NCBI RefSeq assembly: GCF_030316605.1 | Contig: NZ_CP127039.1 | Location: forward strand, 806,001 to 870,000 | DNA from: Spiroplasma ixodetis Y32 | GTDB lineage: Bacteria; Bacillota_I; Bacilli_A; Mycoplasmatales; VBWQ01 | DNA: 64,000 nt | Direction of reading: 5' to 3' | Part shown: positions 33,643 to 44,387 of the stretch, in pieces | How the letters are laid out: every line of letters begins with the position of its first letter | Numbering within the stretch: the first letter of the stretch is position 1 | The notes under the pieces: model-generated | What the model was told of the DNA's origin: nothing | Seen by the model: only the letters and a program-made list of their open reading frames with translations | The model's database searches: none | Made by a program: the position numbers and the translations under genes

Positions 33643-34707
33643 TTAAAATTGTTTTAAGAATCGAAAATCATTATTATAAAATAATCTGATATCGTCAATG
33701 CCATATTTAATCATAGTAATTCTTTCAATGCCTACACCAAAGGCAAAACCTGCTGTTGTTTCATCTAAAGCAGCAGAAATAAAAACATTTGGATGAATCA
33801 TACCAGCACCTAAAACTTCAATTCAACCAGTATACTTACATAATGAACAACCTTCTGTATTACATTTTGGGCAACTTACATCTACTTCAACTGAAGGCTC
33901 CGTAAATGGGAAATAACTAGGACGTAATCTTGTTTTAGTTTCCATACCAAAAAATTGCTGACAAAAATAATTTAATGTTCATTTTAAATTTGCAAAAGTA
34001 ATATTAGATCCAACTAAAAACCCATCAACTTGCATAAATTGATGAGAATGAGTAACATCATCATCATCTTTTCGATAAACATTTCCTAAACTAATAATAG
34101 CTGTGGTTTCTTTTGAATTTTTATCTTGCTCGCTAAGAATGCGTGCAGTCATATTTGTAGCATGTGTTCTTAATAATCAACGATTAAGTTTGTCATTATT
34201 ATTTTCAAGATAAAAAGTATCTTGCATATCTCTTGCTGGATGATCAAATGGTAAATTTAAGTGATTAAAATTATATTCTTCATTTTCTACTTCATTACCA
34301 CTAATGATTTGATAACCCAAATTTTTAAAAATTTCAGATATTTCGGTAACAGTTTTTAATAGAGGATTGATGTGACCAATATTAAAATCAATACCCGGTA
34401 GTGTTAAATCAATTTCTGAAGATTTAAGACGCTCATTAATGTTATCTTTCTCAATTTTATTAAATTTTTTTATTATATATTCATTAATTTCTTTTTTTAA
34501 TTTATTAGCTGCTTGACCAATTTCAATTCTAAAATTATGAGGAAATTTTTCTAAAGATTTTAATATATTATTAATATCCGAATTTTTACCTAAATATTGT
34601 GATTTTAAAACTTGCAATTTATGTAAATCAGCAACTTCATCAATATTATTAAATGCTTGCTGTCTAATAATTTCTAATCTTTTTTTTAAATCGTTAACCG
34701 CTAGCAT
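33643..34707 (-). CDS. pheS: Phenylalanyl-tRNA synthetase alpha subunit, 354 residues
   Basis: Catalytic subunit partner of PheT. Coiled-coil N-terminus ([19 protein letters not shown]) then class II motifs: motif 1 region [16 protein letters not shown], motif 2 [23 protein letters not shown], and motif 3 [25 protein letters not shown] 34707 follows TGGAGGAATAGA. A Cys-rich insert [13 protein letters not shown] is present between motifs 2 and 3, as in Bacillota PheS. Confidence 0.96.
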
Positions 34708-34771
34708 TCTATTCCTCCATTAATTTGTTAATATGTATAATTAAATTTTTATAATTCAAAATAAGTATAAT

Positions 34772-35551
34772 TTATTTTAATATATTACTAGTAAATAAGC
34801 AATACGTTACTATTGCTACACTTGTTGCTAAATTTAATGATTCAATATTAAAAGAAGTTGGAATAAAAATATTACTATTAATTTTATCTTTATACTTTTT
34901 ATTAATACCTTGTCCTTCATTGCCAAATAAAAAAGCATTCTTTTGCTTAAAGGTAATTTCAGATAAATTAGTACTATTATCTTCATGTAGAAATGTACCA
35001 TAAATCATATAATTTGCATTTTTTACTTTTAATAAAAATTGATCAAAATTTTCATAATACACATTAGTATAAAAAATAGCTCCTTGACTTGCACTAATTA
35101 CTTTGTGATTATATAAATCAACGCTTTCATTTGATAAATATACTTCAGAGATATTAAAAGCAGTAACACTGCGTAAAATATTTCCTAAATTACCTGGATC
35201 TTGAATTGTATCAATTAGAATAATATTAGAAGAATAAAAATAATTTAAAGGTTTAACAATATTACAAACGCCAATTATTGGTTGTGGTGTTTTTTGTTGT
35301 GAAATTTTTTTAATAATCATACTATTTACAACAATAACTTCAATATTATTACAATCTTTTAATAAATTTGCATATTTGTCTAAATACTTCTCATCAACAT
35401 ATACTGCAAATAATCTTTTTTTTAATAATGCAATACTAATTAAATGTTCTCCTTCAATTAAAAACATTTTTTTAACATTGCGATGTTTTCTTTCATGTAA
35501 TAAAACTAATTCTTGAATTATTGGATTTTTAAGTGAGGTTATTTGTTTCAT
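34772..35551 (-). CDS. SpoU/TrmH-family RNA 2'-O-methyltransferase, 259 residues
   Basis: SPOUT methyltransferase acting on rRNA or tRNA ribose. The three family motifs are visible: DTIQDPGNLGNILRS (motif 1), LFGNEGQGI (motif 2) and IPTSFNIESLNLATSVAIV (motif 3). The N-terminal substrate-binding region (RKHRNVKKMFLIEGEHL) is typical of the RlmB/TsnR group. The start overlaps the 3' end of the upstream metalloprotease-like gene by 23 bases. It is followed by pheS, the usual neighbour in Bacillota. Confidence 0.9.
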   Translation of the reverse strand: MKQITSLKNPIIQELVLLHERKHRNVKKMFLIEGEHLISIALLKKRLFAVYVDEKYLDKYANLLKDCNNIEVIVVNSMIIKKISQQKTPQPIIGVCNIVKPLNYFYSSNIILIDTIQDPGNLGNILRSVTAFNISEVYLSNESVDLYNHKVISASQGAIFYTNVYYENFDQFLLKVKNANYMIYGTFLHEDNSTNLSEITFKQKNAFLFGNEGQGINKKYKDKINSNIFIPTSFNIESLNLATSVAIVTYCLFTSNILK

Positions 35552-36236
35552 CCATAACTCCTTGTTTTAATATTTTTTGACAATCTTGAAAATCTGGACA
35601 ATATTGAGCAACAAAATTTCAAAATTTTTTTTTATGATGAGCATGAATTATATGCGTTAACTCATGAATTATAACATAATCAATTACAGCATAATCAAAA
35701 TGAATTAATTTATAATTAAGTGTAATGATTTTAGTATTTGGTTGACAAACACCTCATTTATTTAACATCGAACGAATTTTTAGTACTGAAAACTCAATAT
35801 TCATAATTTCTGATCAATATTGTAAACGACTCATAAAAATATTTTTTGACTCTTCTTTTAAAAATTTTTCAATTTTAATTAATATTTGCTTATCATCTTG
35901 AATATTTGTGCATACTACCAAATTATTAAATTCAAAATAAATAATGGTTTTTTTTGAATGATACTTAGTAATTAAGTTATATTTTTTACTTAAAAAATAA
36001 AGATAACTGTCATTATTATTAATAACAATATTAGGTTTTAATATAGTTTTCTTTTTTAAAATTTTAGGTAAACTTTTTAAAATGAAATCTTCAATTAATT
36101 TTTCTTGCATAAAAAATGGAGAACTAATAATAATTTGATTGTTGCGCACTTTTAAATACATATGTTTTTGTTGTTTATATGTAATAATGTACTCTCATTT
36201 TGTATTATTATAATTGAAAATTTTAACATTAGTCAT
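35529..36236 (-). CDS. YgjP-like (DUF45) metallopeptidase-domain protein, 235 residues
   Basis: ATG 36236 follows AGGAGATTAAA. The C-terminal part contains the zinc motif IIHELTHIIHAHHKKKFW (HExxH type, HELTH with a third His), preceded by a SMLNKWGVC segment as in YgjP/DUF45 proteins. The N-terminal half is a beta-rich domain. The substrate is unknown for the family. It is linked to the methyltransferase by a 23-base overlap, so the two are probably co-translated. Confidence 0.85.
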
Positions 36237-36271
36237 TTTAATCTCCTAAATAAAACGATCACTTATTTCCA

Positions 36272-36775
36272 TTAATAATTTTGTGATTGTCGTAAATGAT
36301 TTATTTCATTTTTATAAATATAACAAGAAATAATGTCTTCACTATTAAAATTACATTTTTTACCAATTGTAAAATAAATATTTAATAATTCAAAAAAATC
36401 ATTACTTGATTTTGATTTAAAAAGAGTTGTAACAAAAGCAAATAAATCAATGAATGCAAGATTAAGATCTTGATAATTTGTTTTTTCTGAAAAACTAAAA
36501 TTTTGAAAATCAATATTAAGGCTATTACCGATACTAAGAATAAAATGAAAACTATCAATATATTCTTCAAGCATTACTGATTTTTCACTACTTGGTTTTG
36601 AACTTCAATATTTAAAACATCTTTGTTCATTTGCAAATTCACCTAATTCGACTAAAAGTGCTAAAAATCTAGAATTTAATGTTTTAATATCGCTAACACC
36701 ACGATTAATAATTATTTTTTTATCTAACTCATTTTGAAGTTGGATAATTGTTGAAAACTGTTTTAAATTTAACAT
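36272..36775 (-). CDS. All-alpha (MazG-like) dUTP diphosphatase, 167 residues
   Basis: Hydrolyses dUTP to dUMP, keeping uracil out of DNA. The type-2 dUTPase pattern is visible: LLVELGEFANEQRCFKYW (first ExxE-type metal site) and LEEYIDSFHFILSIG (second ExxxD site). ATG 36775. The next gene downstream starts 36 bases later, consistent with one operon running to pheT. Confidence 0.85.
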
Positions 36776-36806
36776 AATTAACTCACTTTCTTTTTTTAAT
36801 TATTAA

Positions 36807-37667
36807 TTAAGATTTCATTATTTTTTTATCTTTTAAATTTAATTTTTTATAAAATTTTGTAATTAATGATTTTTTATCTTTGTAAATAGGATTAATTTTT
36901 GTTCCTTTTTCTAAATAAAAAGGAGATAAAGTTTTTATAATAAAAATATATGTTAAAACTAGTAATGAAATACCAACAACAGACATAAATGTAAAACGTA
37001 AAATTGGTAACCACAATGAAGTGTCTAATATTTTTTTACCAAAACTTGCTGTATAACCATCATTACCAATAAATAAGTAATTAGTACCAAAAGAAGTATT
37101 AAAAATAAAAACACCACTACCAAATAAAGTTAAATATAATATACTTTTTTTGATATATATTTTGTCATATTCAATATGACCATATAAATATAAAAGTAAA
37201 TAAGAAAAAAGAATAATAATATGAATAAAATAATAATTTCAATAAAGAAAATGCTGTGGACCAAAAACTCATTTTGTTTTATCTGGTAATAAAAATGCCA
37301 AAATAACAGGACCAATTAAAGGAAAAGTAATATTAAATAAACTTTTATTAGGAATAATTAATAGTATACCACTAGTAATACTTAATACCGAACATAATTG
37401 AAAAGGAAAATAATCATACCATTGATAATTATCACCATTCAATCCATGAACAATATAAAAACTAATATATAAAAGTATTTGAAAAATACCTAAACTACAT
37501 TTAAAACTATAGCACTTACTTAAATTAGCATAAAACCTTTTAAAAATAAATAAACTAATTATCAAGAATAATGATATAGATAAGCCAATTCAATAATACA
37601 TACCAAATAAAGGATTAATAACTGCTTGTGGATTACCATCAAAAAATCCAAGAAAAACAAATTGCAT
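36807..37667 (-). CDS. YwaF/TIGR02206-type integral membrane protein, 286 residues
   Basis: Seven or so hydrophobic segments with the family core YDYFPFQLCSVLSITSG, and FGPQHFLYWNYYFIH carrying the conserved His/Trp/Tyr positions. The C-terminal tail is basic (KFYKKLNLKDKKIMKS). ATG 37667 follows AGAGGCGGGCC, an unusually GC-rich leader for this genome. The biochemical role of the family is not established. It is the first gene of the minus-strand block to pheT. Confidence 0.75.
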
Positions 37668-37856
37668 AATGGCCCGCCTCTTTTTTAAATTTCTTTCTTA
37701 TTTTTATACTAAGAAGCCAATTTATTTTTTAATTTTACCATTAAATATATTATAAAACAAAGTTTGTGATAAAAAAATATTCTTTGAAATTTATATTAAA
37801 TACATTTCTAAAACTTATCATAATTTTATAAATTAAAAACACTTGAAATAAATTAA

Positions 37857-38797
37857 CGGACTTCTCCCCACATGTACTTGTGGAGGAAACAATGAAATTG
37901 AATGAGTTCAACAATGCTTTTCAAACAGAACAGGATTGTTTAAAATATATAGCAAGTTTGAAGAAAAACAAATGTATCATGTGTTCTTGAACAAGTTTGA
38001 ATACTTCTAATTTAAGAAGAATAAGATATTTGAAATGTCATCAAACATTTAGTATTCTTCATGGCACCATTTTTTACAAGTCACAAACACCTTTGAGATT
38101 TTGATTTTATCTCATCTTTAGATGAATAAAAACCAAACATGGAATTACATCAACTGATGTTGCAAAAGAATTGGGTGTGACTTTGAAAACTGCTTGAAGA
38201 ATGGGTCATGAAATCAGAAATCGTATTGCCAAACAAGAACATCAATTTATTGTTGAGGGCATAGTGCAAATGGATGAAATGTATCTTTCACATATGGGTT
38301 TTAAAAAACAAGGAAGATCTTTGATAAATAAAACATTAATTGTTGGGATTTATGAAAAAACAACCAATAATTTAATTGTGAAAGTAATCAAAAACGCAAA
38401 AAGTAAAAATCTTTTGCAGTTTGCAAGAAACCATATTTCTTCAAAGTATGATGTACATACTGATTCTTGAAAAGGATATCGTGATTTCAAATCACTTTTC
38501 CCTAATCACAAAACAGTTAACCATCAAGATGGTTATGTTTCAAAAATTGGCGTAAATACCAATCAAATTGAATCAGTATGAAAACATATACGAAGAACAT
38601 TTAAAACACATATCAAAGTTGCAAAACATCATGTTCATTTATATGCCAAAGAAGCTGCATATAAATTCAACAAGATACCTACTTTTGAAACTGTAATGCT
38701 ATGTTTCATTTAAAAATGTGGGGAGAAGTCCGTAGATAGGCTTTTCTCAACATTTATGTGATAAAATTTAAAAATAGTACATAAAGGGAGAAAAGTC
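37857..38797 (+). mobile_element. IS1595-family element, copy 10, without target duplication
   Basis: 941 bp. The left flank ends TAAATTAA and the right flank begins TTTTGCAA, so no duplication is present, unlike the other 11 copies. The right end is GAGAAAAGTC rather than GAGAAAAGCC. The element lies 12 bases beyond the rplT stop. It probably marks a recombination or deletion junction. Confidence 0.9.
37892..38713 (+). CDS. IS1595-family transposase (copy 10)
   Basis: Full frame but Cys46 of the zinc ribbon is Tyr (RRIRYLKCH) and the later SSKC is SSKY. Loss of a ribbon cysteine may impair DNA binding. Confidence 0.85.
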
Positions 38798-38809
38798 TTT
38801 TGCAATTAA

Positions 38810-39169
38810 TTATTTTGCTAAAGCAGATTTTGATGCCAAAACTAATTTCTCAAATTCTTCTGGTTGATTAATTGATAACTCAGACAATATTTTACGATTA
38901 AGATTAATATTAGCTTTATTTAAGCCATCAATAAAACGTGAATATGATAAATCATAATTACGAACAGCTGCATTAATTCTTTGAATTCATAACTTGCGAA
39001 ACTCACGTTTACAATTTTTACGATCACGATAAGCATATGCTAATGAGTTCATTACTTGTTCATTTGCTGTACGATATAAACTATGTTTTGCTCCATAATA
39101 TCCTTTTGCTGCTTTTAGTATTTTTTTACGACGATGATTAGTTGTATAACCGCCTTTAACTCTAGCCAT
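38810..39169 (-). CDS. rplT: Ribosomal protein L20, 119 residues
   Basis: 50S subunit protein that organises 23S rRNA early in assembly and, in Bacillota, represses its own operon at the mRNA level. The sequence starts [19 protein letters not shown] and contains [20 protein letters not shown], characteristic of bL20. It is third in the infC-rpmI-rplT operon, 16 bases after rpmI. IS1595 copy 10 is immediately downstream, but the gene is intact. Confidence 0.97.
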
Positions 39170-39185
39170 TTATTTTGTCACCTTC

Positions 39186-39374
39186 CTAAATTAAATCTTT
39201 TAAACGCTTATAGTCAGAAGCAGATACTTCACTTCACCCACGTAATTGACGTTTTTGTTTTGTTGTTTTATTTTGAGCTAAGTGAGAAACAAAAGCACCA
39301 CTACGCATTCATTTACCACTTCCTGTTACTTTAATTCTTTTTTTTAAAGCTTTTTTTGTTTTCATTTTTGGCAT
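39186..39374 (-). CDS. rpmI: Ribosomal protein L35, 62 residues
   Basis: Small basic 50S protein. MPKMKTKKALKKRIKVTGSG is diagnostic for bL35, and a TGA codon gives Trp in GKWMRSG. It starts 16 bases after infC with AGGAGGTAAAAT as ribosome site. Confidence 0.95.
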
Positions 39375-39390
39375 ATTTTACCTCCTATTG

Positions 39391-39933
39391 TTAATTTTCT
39401 TGATTTTTCTTTTTTGGAAAAAGATAAATAGTTTGTATATTTTTTTCTTTTTTATCAAAGTTTTTATCATAAATACAAATATCTTCTAATTCTTTATAAA
39501 ATTTTGTAATTACTTCAAATCCTGCTTCAGGATTATGTAATTCACGACCACGATATTTTAATGTAACTTTTACTTTGTTACCATTACTTAGAAATTTACG
39601 AGCCTTATTTGCCTTTGTTTTAATGTCATTGTTATCAATAACAACACTTAGTCGAATTTCTTTTTCTTCAACAATTGTTAATTTTTGTGCTTTTTTAACT
39701 TCTTTTTCCTTTTTTTGTTGTTCAAAACGATATGTATCAAATTTAAACATTTTACAAACAGGTGGTTTAGCATTTGGTGATATACATAATAGGTCATATC
39801 CTAAATCTTCTGCTTTTTTTAAAGCATCATTTTTTTTCATTAAACCATAATTAGTACCATCATTACCAATTAATAAAAATTCATAAAAGGGAATATTACT
39901 ATTTCATAAATTATCATTATTTTTAAAAGCCAT
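39391..39933 (-). CDS. infC: Translation initiation factor IF-3, 180 residues
   Basis: Binds the 30S subunit and controls start codon and tRNA choice. An N-terminal domain (LLIGNDGTNYGLMKKNDALKKAEDLGYDLLCIS) and linker (MFKFDTYRFEQQKKEKEVKK) lead to the C-terminal domain with KEIRLSVVIDNNDIKTK and VKVTLKYRGRELH. ATG 39933 follows TAAAGGAGGTATGT. The first gene after the leader/attenuator at 39934-40081. Confidence 0.95.
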
Positions 39934-40081
39934 ACATACCTCCTTTAATTTGCATAAATAAAAGTGTGCTAAAACGCACACTCACCACTACAAAACTTTA
40001 TTTTAAAAATAAAAATTTAAAGCATTGAACCTATAACAACTTAGCTATCAGGTGAGCGTAAAAACTACTTTCTTTATGTCA
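39934..40081 (-). promoter_or_regulatory. infC-rpmI-rplT leader with attenuator (L20-type candidate)
   Basis: About 148 bases between the mapped promoter and infC. Near its end the stem GTGTGC/GCACAC with a following TTTTATTT (39955-39981) is a textbook intrinsic terminator, ending about 22 bases before the infC ATG. An upstream GC-containing segment (ACGCTCACCTGATAGCTAAG) could form an alternative structure. Bacillus infC operons are controlled by L20 binding to such a leader, so autogenous control by L20 is the likely use; inference from position and terminator. Confidence 0.65.
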
Positions 40082-40087
40082 AGTATT

Positions 40088-40115
40088 ATTATATTAGATT
40101 TTTAATAAATTACAA
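40088..40115 (-). promoter_or_regulatory. Promoter of infC-rpmI-rplT
   Basis: Reading the minus strand: TTGTAA (40110-40115), 16 bases, TATAAT (40088-40093). A start site near 40081 would give the leader above. Confidence 0.6.
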
Positions 40116-40229
40116 GATTTTTTAATATGTTAGTACATAAATTTAAATAAAAATAAAAAAACTTACTAGATAATTAGCAAGCAAGTCTTTTATTTTTATT
40201 AATTTTAATACTAATTACTTATATATAAC

Positions 40230-40481
40230 CTATCTTTTATTAAAATTTTTAGCTGTATATAAGATTCCTTGCGATCCAGCAGCATAAATTGAATCATCTG
40301 GACCAACTGCTAAAGCAAAAATATGATCATCAGTATTTTTTATTCCAGATAATTCAGAACATAAATCTGTACCTTCTATTTTTTATATACTTTATTGGAG
40401 TCAATACCAACAAATAAATTATTATCTCTATCAATGACTAAACGTTTAACCTCGTGGTTTGGATTTGTTTCTAAGATTACC
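40230..40481 (-). pseudogene. C-terminal fragment of a second beta-propeller protein
   Basis: The minus strand reads NHEVKRLVIDRDNNLFVG..NKVYKK, then a stop, then FALAVGPDDSIYAAGSQGILY and TAG at 40230-40232. It parallels the last two blades of the propeller protein at 24613 (HEIKRLIIDKDGVLFAGVNSNQIYKK; LALTINSENTLYAAGTEGILY). The 5' part is missing because IS3-like copy B begins at 40482 and plectrovirus sequence follows. Confidence 0.7.
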
Positions 40482-41864
40482 GGCATTGGTTAGATAAGTT
40501 TACTTTCTTGTCTTCAAATCTGTACAAATTGGTTTGGAGAGATTTTTAATCGTAAAATCATTCTATCATTATTTCATAAGTTAATAAATTTTCTTAATGC
40601 TTCTGTGAAATGTTTAATGCTATTAAACTTGTTACCAAACATAATTTTAAAATCTCTTTTGATTCATCGATTTAAACATTCACTTACTTGGTTGCCTTTA
40701 AATCCTGATAAACGTTTTGAATGAATTAAAGTTTTACTTTTATTAAAACTATTTGTAACTATTTTTACTAGTATTACCTGAACCTAAATCAGACTGGATA
40801 AATGTTGCAAATATTTTATGTTCTTTACGACTTGCCTTTGTTACTTGATTAAGAACATTTAAAATGGTTATTGCATTTTCACTTTTATTAATTTTTCAAC
40901 CAACTATAGCATTACTATTCATATCTGTAGCAATTTCTAATAATAATTTAGTTTTTTTATTATTAATAATTAATTCTTTAAATCAAGTACCATCGATGCC
41001 AACTTTTTCAAGATAAGTATTACTGGTAAAATTACGTTTTAATAAATCTTGGAAATTTGATTTTAAGGAATTAGATTTCGCTCTACGCTGTTTTTTGGGT
41101 TTGGTTAATAGTTTGATATTATTATCTTCTAATAACCTCATAATGCTGTTTTTACTGCATTTAAGATTGGTGTTGTTTTTCTTTAATTCTAATCTCACCT
41201 TTTCTAAACTAGTAATTTTAATTATTTTATCTTTGTTGCTAATAACAACAATTTTATTTAATTCTTTTAATAACTCATTATCAATTTTTGTTTGATATTT
41301 CTTTTTACCGTTTTTTATTCATTTATAATATGCAACTTTACTGATAGGTAACAAACTAATTATGTCATTAATTCCATAATTTTTATTTCTATATTTATCA
41401 ACTATTAAAAAACATTTACTTTTCAATAATTTACTATTTAAAATATTTTGATTGTTTTTTAATTCTTTATCATAGAATTGTTTTTGTCTTAAAAATTCAT
41501 TTTTTATTTTTTCTTTTAGTAGTGACTTTTTGAGTTTTTTATTTTCAAGTTTTAAATTTTTATCTTTGATATTCACTTTATCTATTTGATGATTTGTTTG
41601 AAAAGTATGAATAGTAATTAATTTATTATTTTTTTGATATTTTTTTACTCAATTATAAATTAATGATCTGGTTGATAATTGATATTTGGTTTTAATATCA
41701 ATGGTTTTTAATTTTTTAATCACTACATATTCATTTAAAACATCTAGTTTAATTTTTCTTGTATAAACTTTATATTTCATCTTTACTCCTTAACTATTAA
41801 TTATTTAAACTAATCATACTGTCTAGATTAAAAATTATAGGAGTAAACTTAACTAACTTATGCC
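40482..41864 (-). mobile_element. IS3-like element, copy B
   Basis: 1383 bp, the only copy not interrupted by IS1595. Ends GGCATTGGTTAGATAAG and, at the other side, CTTAACTAACTTATGCC. No target duplication (ACC against CTT), and the flanks are unrelated (propeller fragment on one side, plectrovirus on the other), so it probably sits at a recombination joint. Confidence 0.78.
40490..41780 (-). pseudogene. IS3-like transposase, copy B, frameshifted
   Basis: Same 429-residue protein as copy A, with the HTH, coiled coil and core domains contiguous, but one extra T in a T5 run near 40765 shifts the frame between the two downstream catalytic segments. The product would lack the final catalytic Glu. 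Confidence 0.75.
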
Positions 41865-42081
41865 CTTACCCGAATTAATGTTACCAACATTAGGTTTAGG
41901 TTATGGTGTTAAGAAAATTGCTAAGTCTTCTGTTTCAGTTGGTAAAGTAATTGCTAAGGGTCATAAGCAAACACAAGATGTTAACGGAATAAGTGTAGGT
42001 AATTGGTTATGTCTAATTTTGTTCTTAGTATATTGCATTTTATTTTTATATTTTCTAGTAAAGATATTCAAATATTTTTAA
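41860..42081 (+). CDS. Plectrovirus small membrane protein (5' end replaced by IS end)
   Basis: The ORF starts at an ATG formed by the terminal bases of IS3-like copy B, so the native start is probably lost. The visible part has a Gly/Val/Lys-rich segment and a C-terminal membrane helix (WLCLILFLVYCILFLYFL), as in small coat-type proteins of spiroplasmal plectroviruses. It overlaps the next ORF. Function inferred from the cluster. Confidence 0.5.
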   Translation: MPLPELMLPTLGLGYGVKKIAKSSVSVGKVIAKGHKQTQDVNGISVGNWLCLILFLVYCILFLYFLVKIFKYF

Positions 42082-42206
42082 ATCAACCAAATATTACTAA
42101 TGAAGTTTATATTTTGTTTAATTTGACTTTTTGATTGGTATTAGGTGTATTTTTTAATTTTATTTATCGTAGTATTAAATTTGTTTTTAGGTCATTGTTT
42201 GGGTAG
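42009..42206 (+). CDS. Plectrovirus small membrane protein, 65 residues
   Basis: Overlaps the preceding gene by 73 bases in another frame. Hydrophobic N-terminus (FVLSILHFIFIFSS) and second membrane segment (LFNLTFWLVLGVFFNFIYRS). Overlapping small membrane genes are typical of these phages. Confidence 0.5.
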
Positions 42207-42215
42207 GTGTTAAGT

Positions 42216-42407
42216 ATGAGTGTTTTAGAAATTTACAATAAAATACATCAATGTATCGTTGATTATTGAACTATGTTTATAGGTAATCCAGTTGATGATT
42301 TTACTACTATTTTATGAAATTTAGTAGTTTATGGAACACAATTTTTTATTGGATTTGTTTTGTTTTATGGTTCATGGTGAATTTTAAAATGTTTATTTGG
42401 TAAATAA
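42216..42407 (+). CDS. Plectrovirus coat-like membrane protein, 63 residues
   Basis: One long hydrophobic stretch (FFIGFVLFYGSWWILKCLFG) preceded by an acidic/amphipathic half, the architecture of filamentous-phage coat proteins that sit in the membrane before assembly. Only 2 bases separate its stop from the next ATG. Confidence 0.55.
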
Positions 42408-42409
42408 TT

Positions 42410-43462
42410 ATGTGATTTAAGTTTGCTAAATTATTCTTTGTTGTAAATACTTCTGTTCAAGCGCCCACAAGTTTAATTGCTTCAAATGACCCTAATGTTA
42501 TTAATTATGATATTACAAAAGAAATGGTTAAACATGTTAAATACCATAGTTTTGATGATTGAGCAACCATTCCATGAAATTCTGCTTATTTTGATGTTGA
42601 CCAACCGGATTTAAAATTAGTAAGTGGTGAATTTATTGGTAATCAGGGTGCTTATATCTGTTCTTATTATAGTGATACAGTTGGTGTTCAGTCACAAGAG
42701 ATAAATATGGGGTCTGGTGTTTATACTTTTAATAGAAAATAATTGGATGAATTTTCACGTATTATGTTTAATCATAATTATGTTGCAGAAAAGAATACTA
42801 ATCGTTTGAATTTTGTTAATCGTGATATGAGAGTTATAGATTTTCAAACACAGTTAAATTTTGAAATTGATAAACCTTTGAGTTTTTATATTCAAGGATT
42901 TATGTTTTATTTTGAATATGAACATTTTAAAACTTTTACTGCTAATTTTGTTTTTAGTTTTTTGGATAATGTTGGTGATACAAAATATGTTTTTAAAGGT
43001 AAAGTTGATAATGATATTTATCAGCAACATTTATATAATTTTGTTACTATGCCTATTCGTGTTCCAAATTTAAGACATTTAACGGTATTTTTTGATGTTC
43101 ATGGTGAATGAATTCCTCCTATTTGAGCACAATTAAATTTTGTCCAAATTAATATTTTTTCAAGTGAGAAAGTAACACCAGTACCACCAAATAGTCCTTT
43201 TAACCCTGAGTATGAGCGTGTTAGTTGATATGATGTTTTTGGTCATTTACGTAATGCTTTTAGATGAGTACTTTATGGCGTTGTTGGTAAGGTTTTACCA
43301 GTAGAACCATTACGAGAATTTTTTACTAAACTTGATGGATTATTGAGACGTATTTTTGATGATACTATTAGTTCTGTTTTAAATGTTGATTTTACTAGTG
43401 GTTTAGAACAAGTTTTAACATTATGAGTATTTTTAAAAGCAGTTGGATTTTTAGTTGGTTAG
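42410..43462 (+). pseudogene. Plectrovirus adsorption/minor coat-type protein with internal TAA
   Basis: ATG 42410 starts a signal-like MWFKFAKLFFVVNTSVQA and 110 codons end at TAA 42740-42742. The same frame then continues without a gap (from TTG 42743) for 239 residues to TAG 43460-43462, ending with a membrane segment (VLTLWVFLKAVGFLVG). The layout (signal, extracellular domain, proline-rich PVPPNSPFNPEYE linker, C-terminal anchor) fits the p3-like adsorption protein that precedes the Zot gene. The TAA most simply is a nonsense change, since the TTG has no good ribosome site. Two separate genes remain possible. Confidence 0.55.
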
Positions 43463-43473
43463 GAGTTGAAATA

Positions 43474-44266
43474 ATGCCTTGATATGGTTATTTCCTTTTA
43501 GGAATTTTATTATTAATAATAATATATCCATTTTTAATAACTAGAAAAAATATAAAGATATTACAACGTGTAGGTAGTTATATTATTTCACCACCACCAC
43601 GTACTGGTAAATCTGCTCTTGCTTGTTGTTTAGCACAAAAACATAAAGGAAGAGTAGATAAGTCCTATTCCTATTAAGATTCGTAATGAATATAGTTATC
43701 GTTGTTCTTATGATGATGTTTTTAAATTTAATCAATTAAATAGTAATTATGCTTTTAAAGAAAATGATATGCTTGTTTTTGATGAATTAGGTTTAAAAAT
43801 TAATAGTAATTATTTGTCACCCGAATTTAAAGAAACACAAGAAAGTTTAGGAATGTTTTGTAAATTGATAGGTCATAATTTTAATGGAATTATGTGTATG
43901 ATTGAGCAACACCCCGATAGAATACCAAAACAAGCACGTGAAAAAGTAGAATATATTGTTCAAGTTAAAAGAATGCGTATTTTGTTATTTTTAGTTAAGT
44001 TTAAACTAAATATTTATAATAATGTTGATGATTATAATAAAGTTGTATTGTCTAAAAGACAAACTAAAAAAATAATTAAACGTGGTGGTTTAGTACCTAA
44101 TTATAGTGGTGAAACTATGACTTTTAGTTTATGATTTCCTAGGTCTTATTTACAAAGATATAATAGTCGTGCTTTAAATTATATTCATTCGTTAAAGAGT
44201 GAATTAAGTAGTGTTAAAGATTATGAACAGTCACAAGGTTTGGAGTTTACTGTTGATGATATTTAG
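43474..44266 (+). pseudogene. Zot-like phage assembly ATPase (pI type), frameshifted
   Basis: ATG 43474 follows TTAGGAGTTGAAATA. An N-terminal membrane segment (FLLGILLLIIIYPFLI) is followed by Walker A SPPPRTGKSALA. A one-base lesion near 43660 ends the frame after GRVDKSYSY. The other frame continues with PIPIKIRNEYSYR and Walker B MLVFDELG, then a C-terminal region to TAG 44264-44266. Filamentous phages use this ATPase at the membrane to extrude virions. The lesion means no full product is made. Confidence 0.75.
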
Positions 44267-44366
44267 AGCAGTTGGTTTAGATAAATTAGATAATATCTTA
44301 CAAGATAATAAAAAAAATATTGTTAAGGTTCGTGGTAAACTTGGTTATAATAAAAATAAAAAGTAA
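44256..44366 (+). CDS. Small basic plectrovirus protein, 36 residues
   Basis: Overlaps the Zot-like gene end by 11 bases (ATGATATTTAG). The product ends KVRGKLGYNKNKK and is strongly basic. Possible nucleic-acid-binding role; short length makes the call tentative. Confidence 0.4.
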   Translation: MIFRAVGLDKLDNILQDNKKNIVKVRGKLGYNKNKK

Positions 44367-44387
44367 AACGTATATGTATTACCGGAA

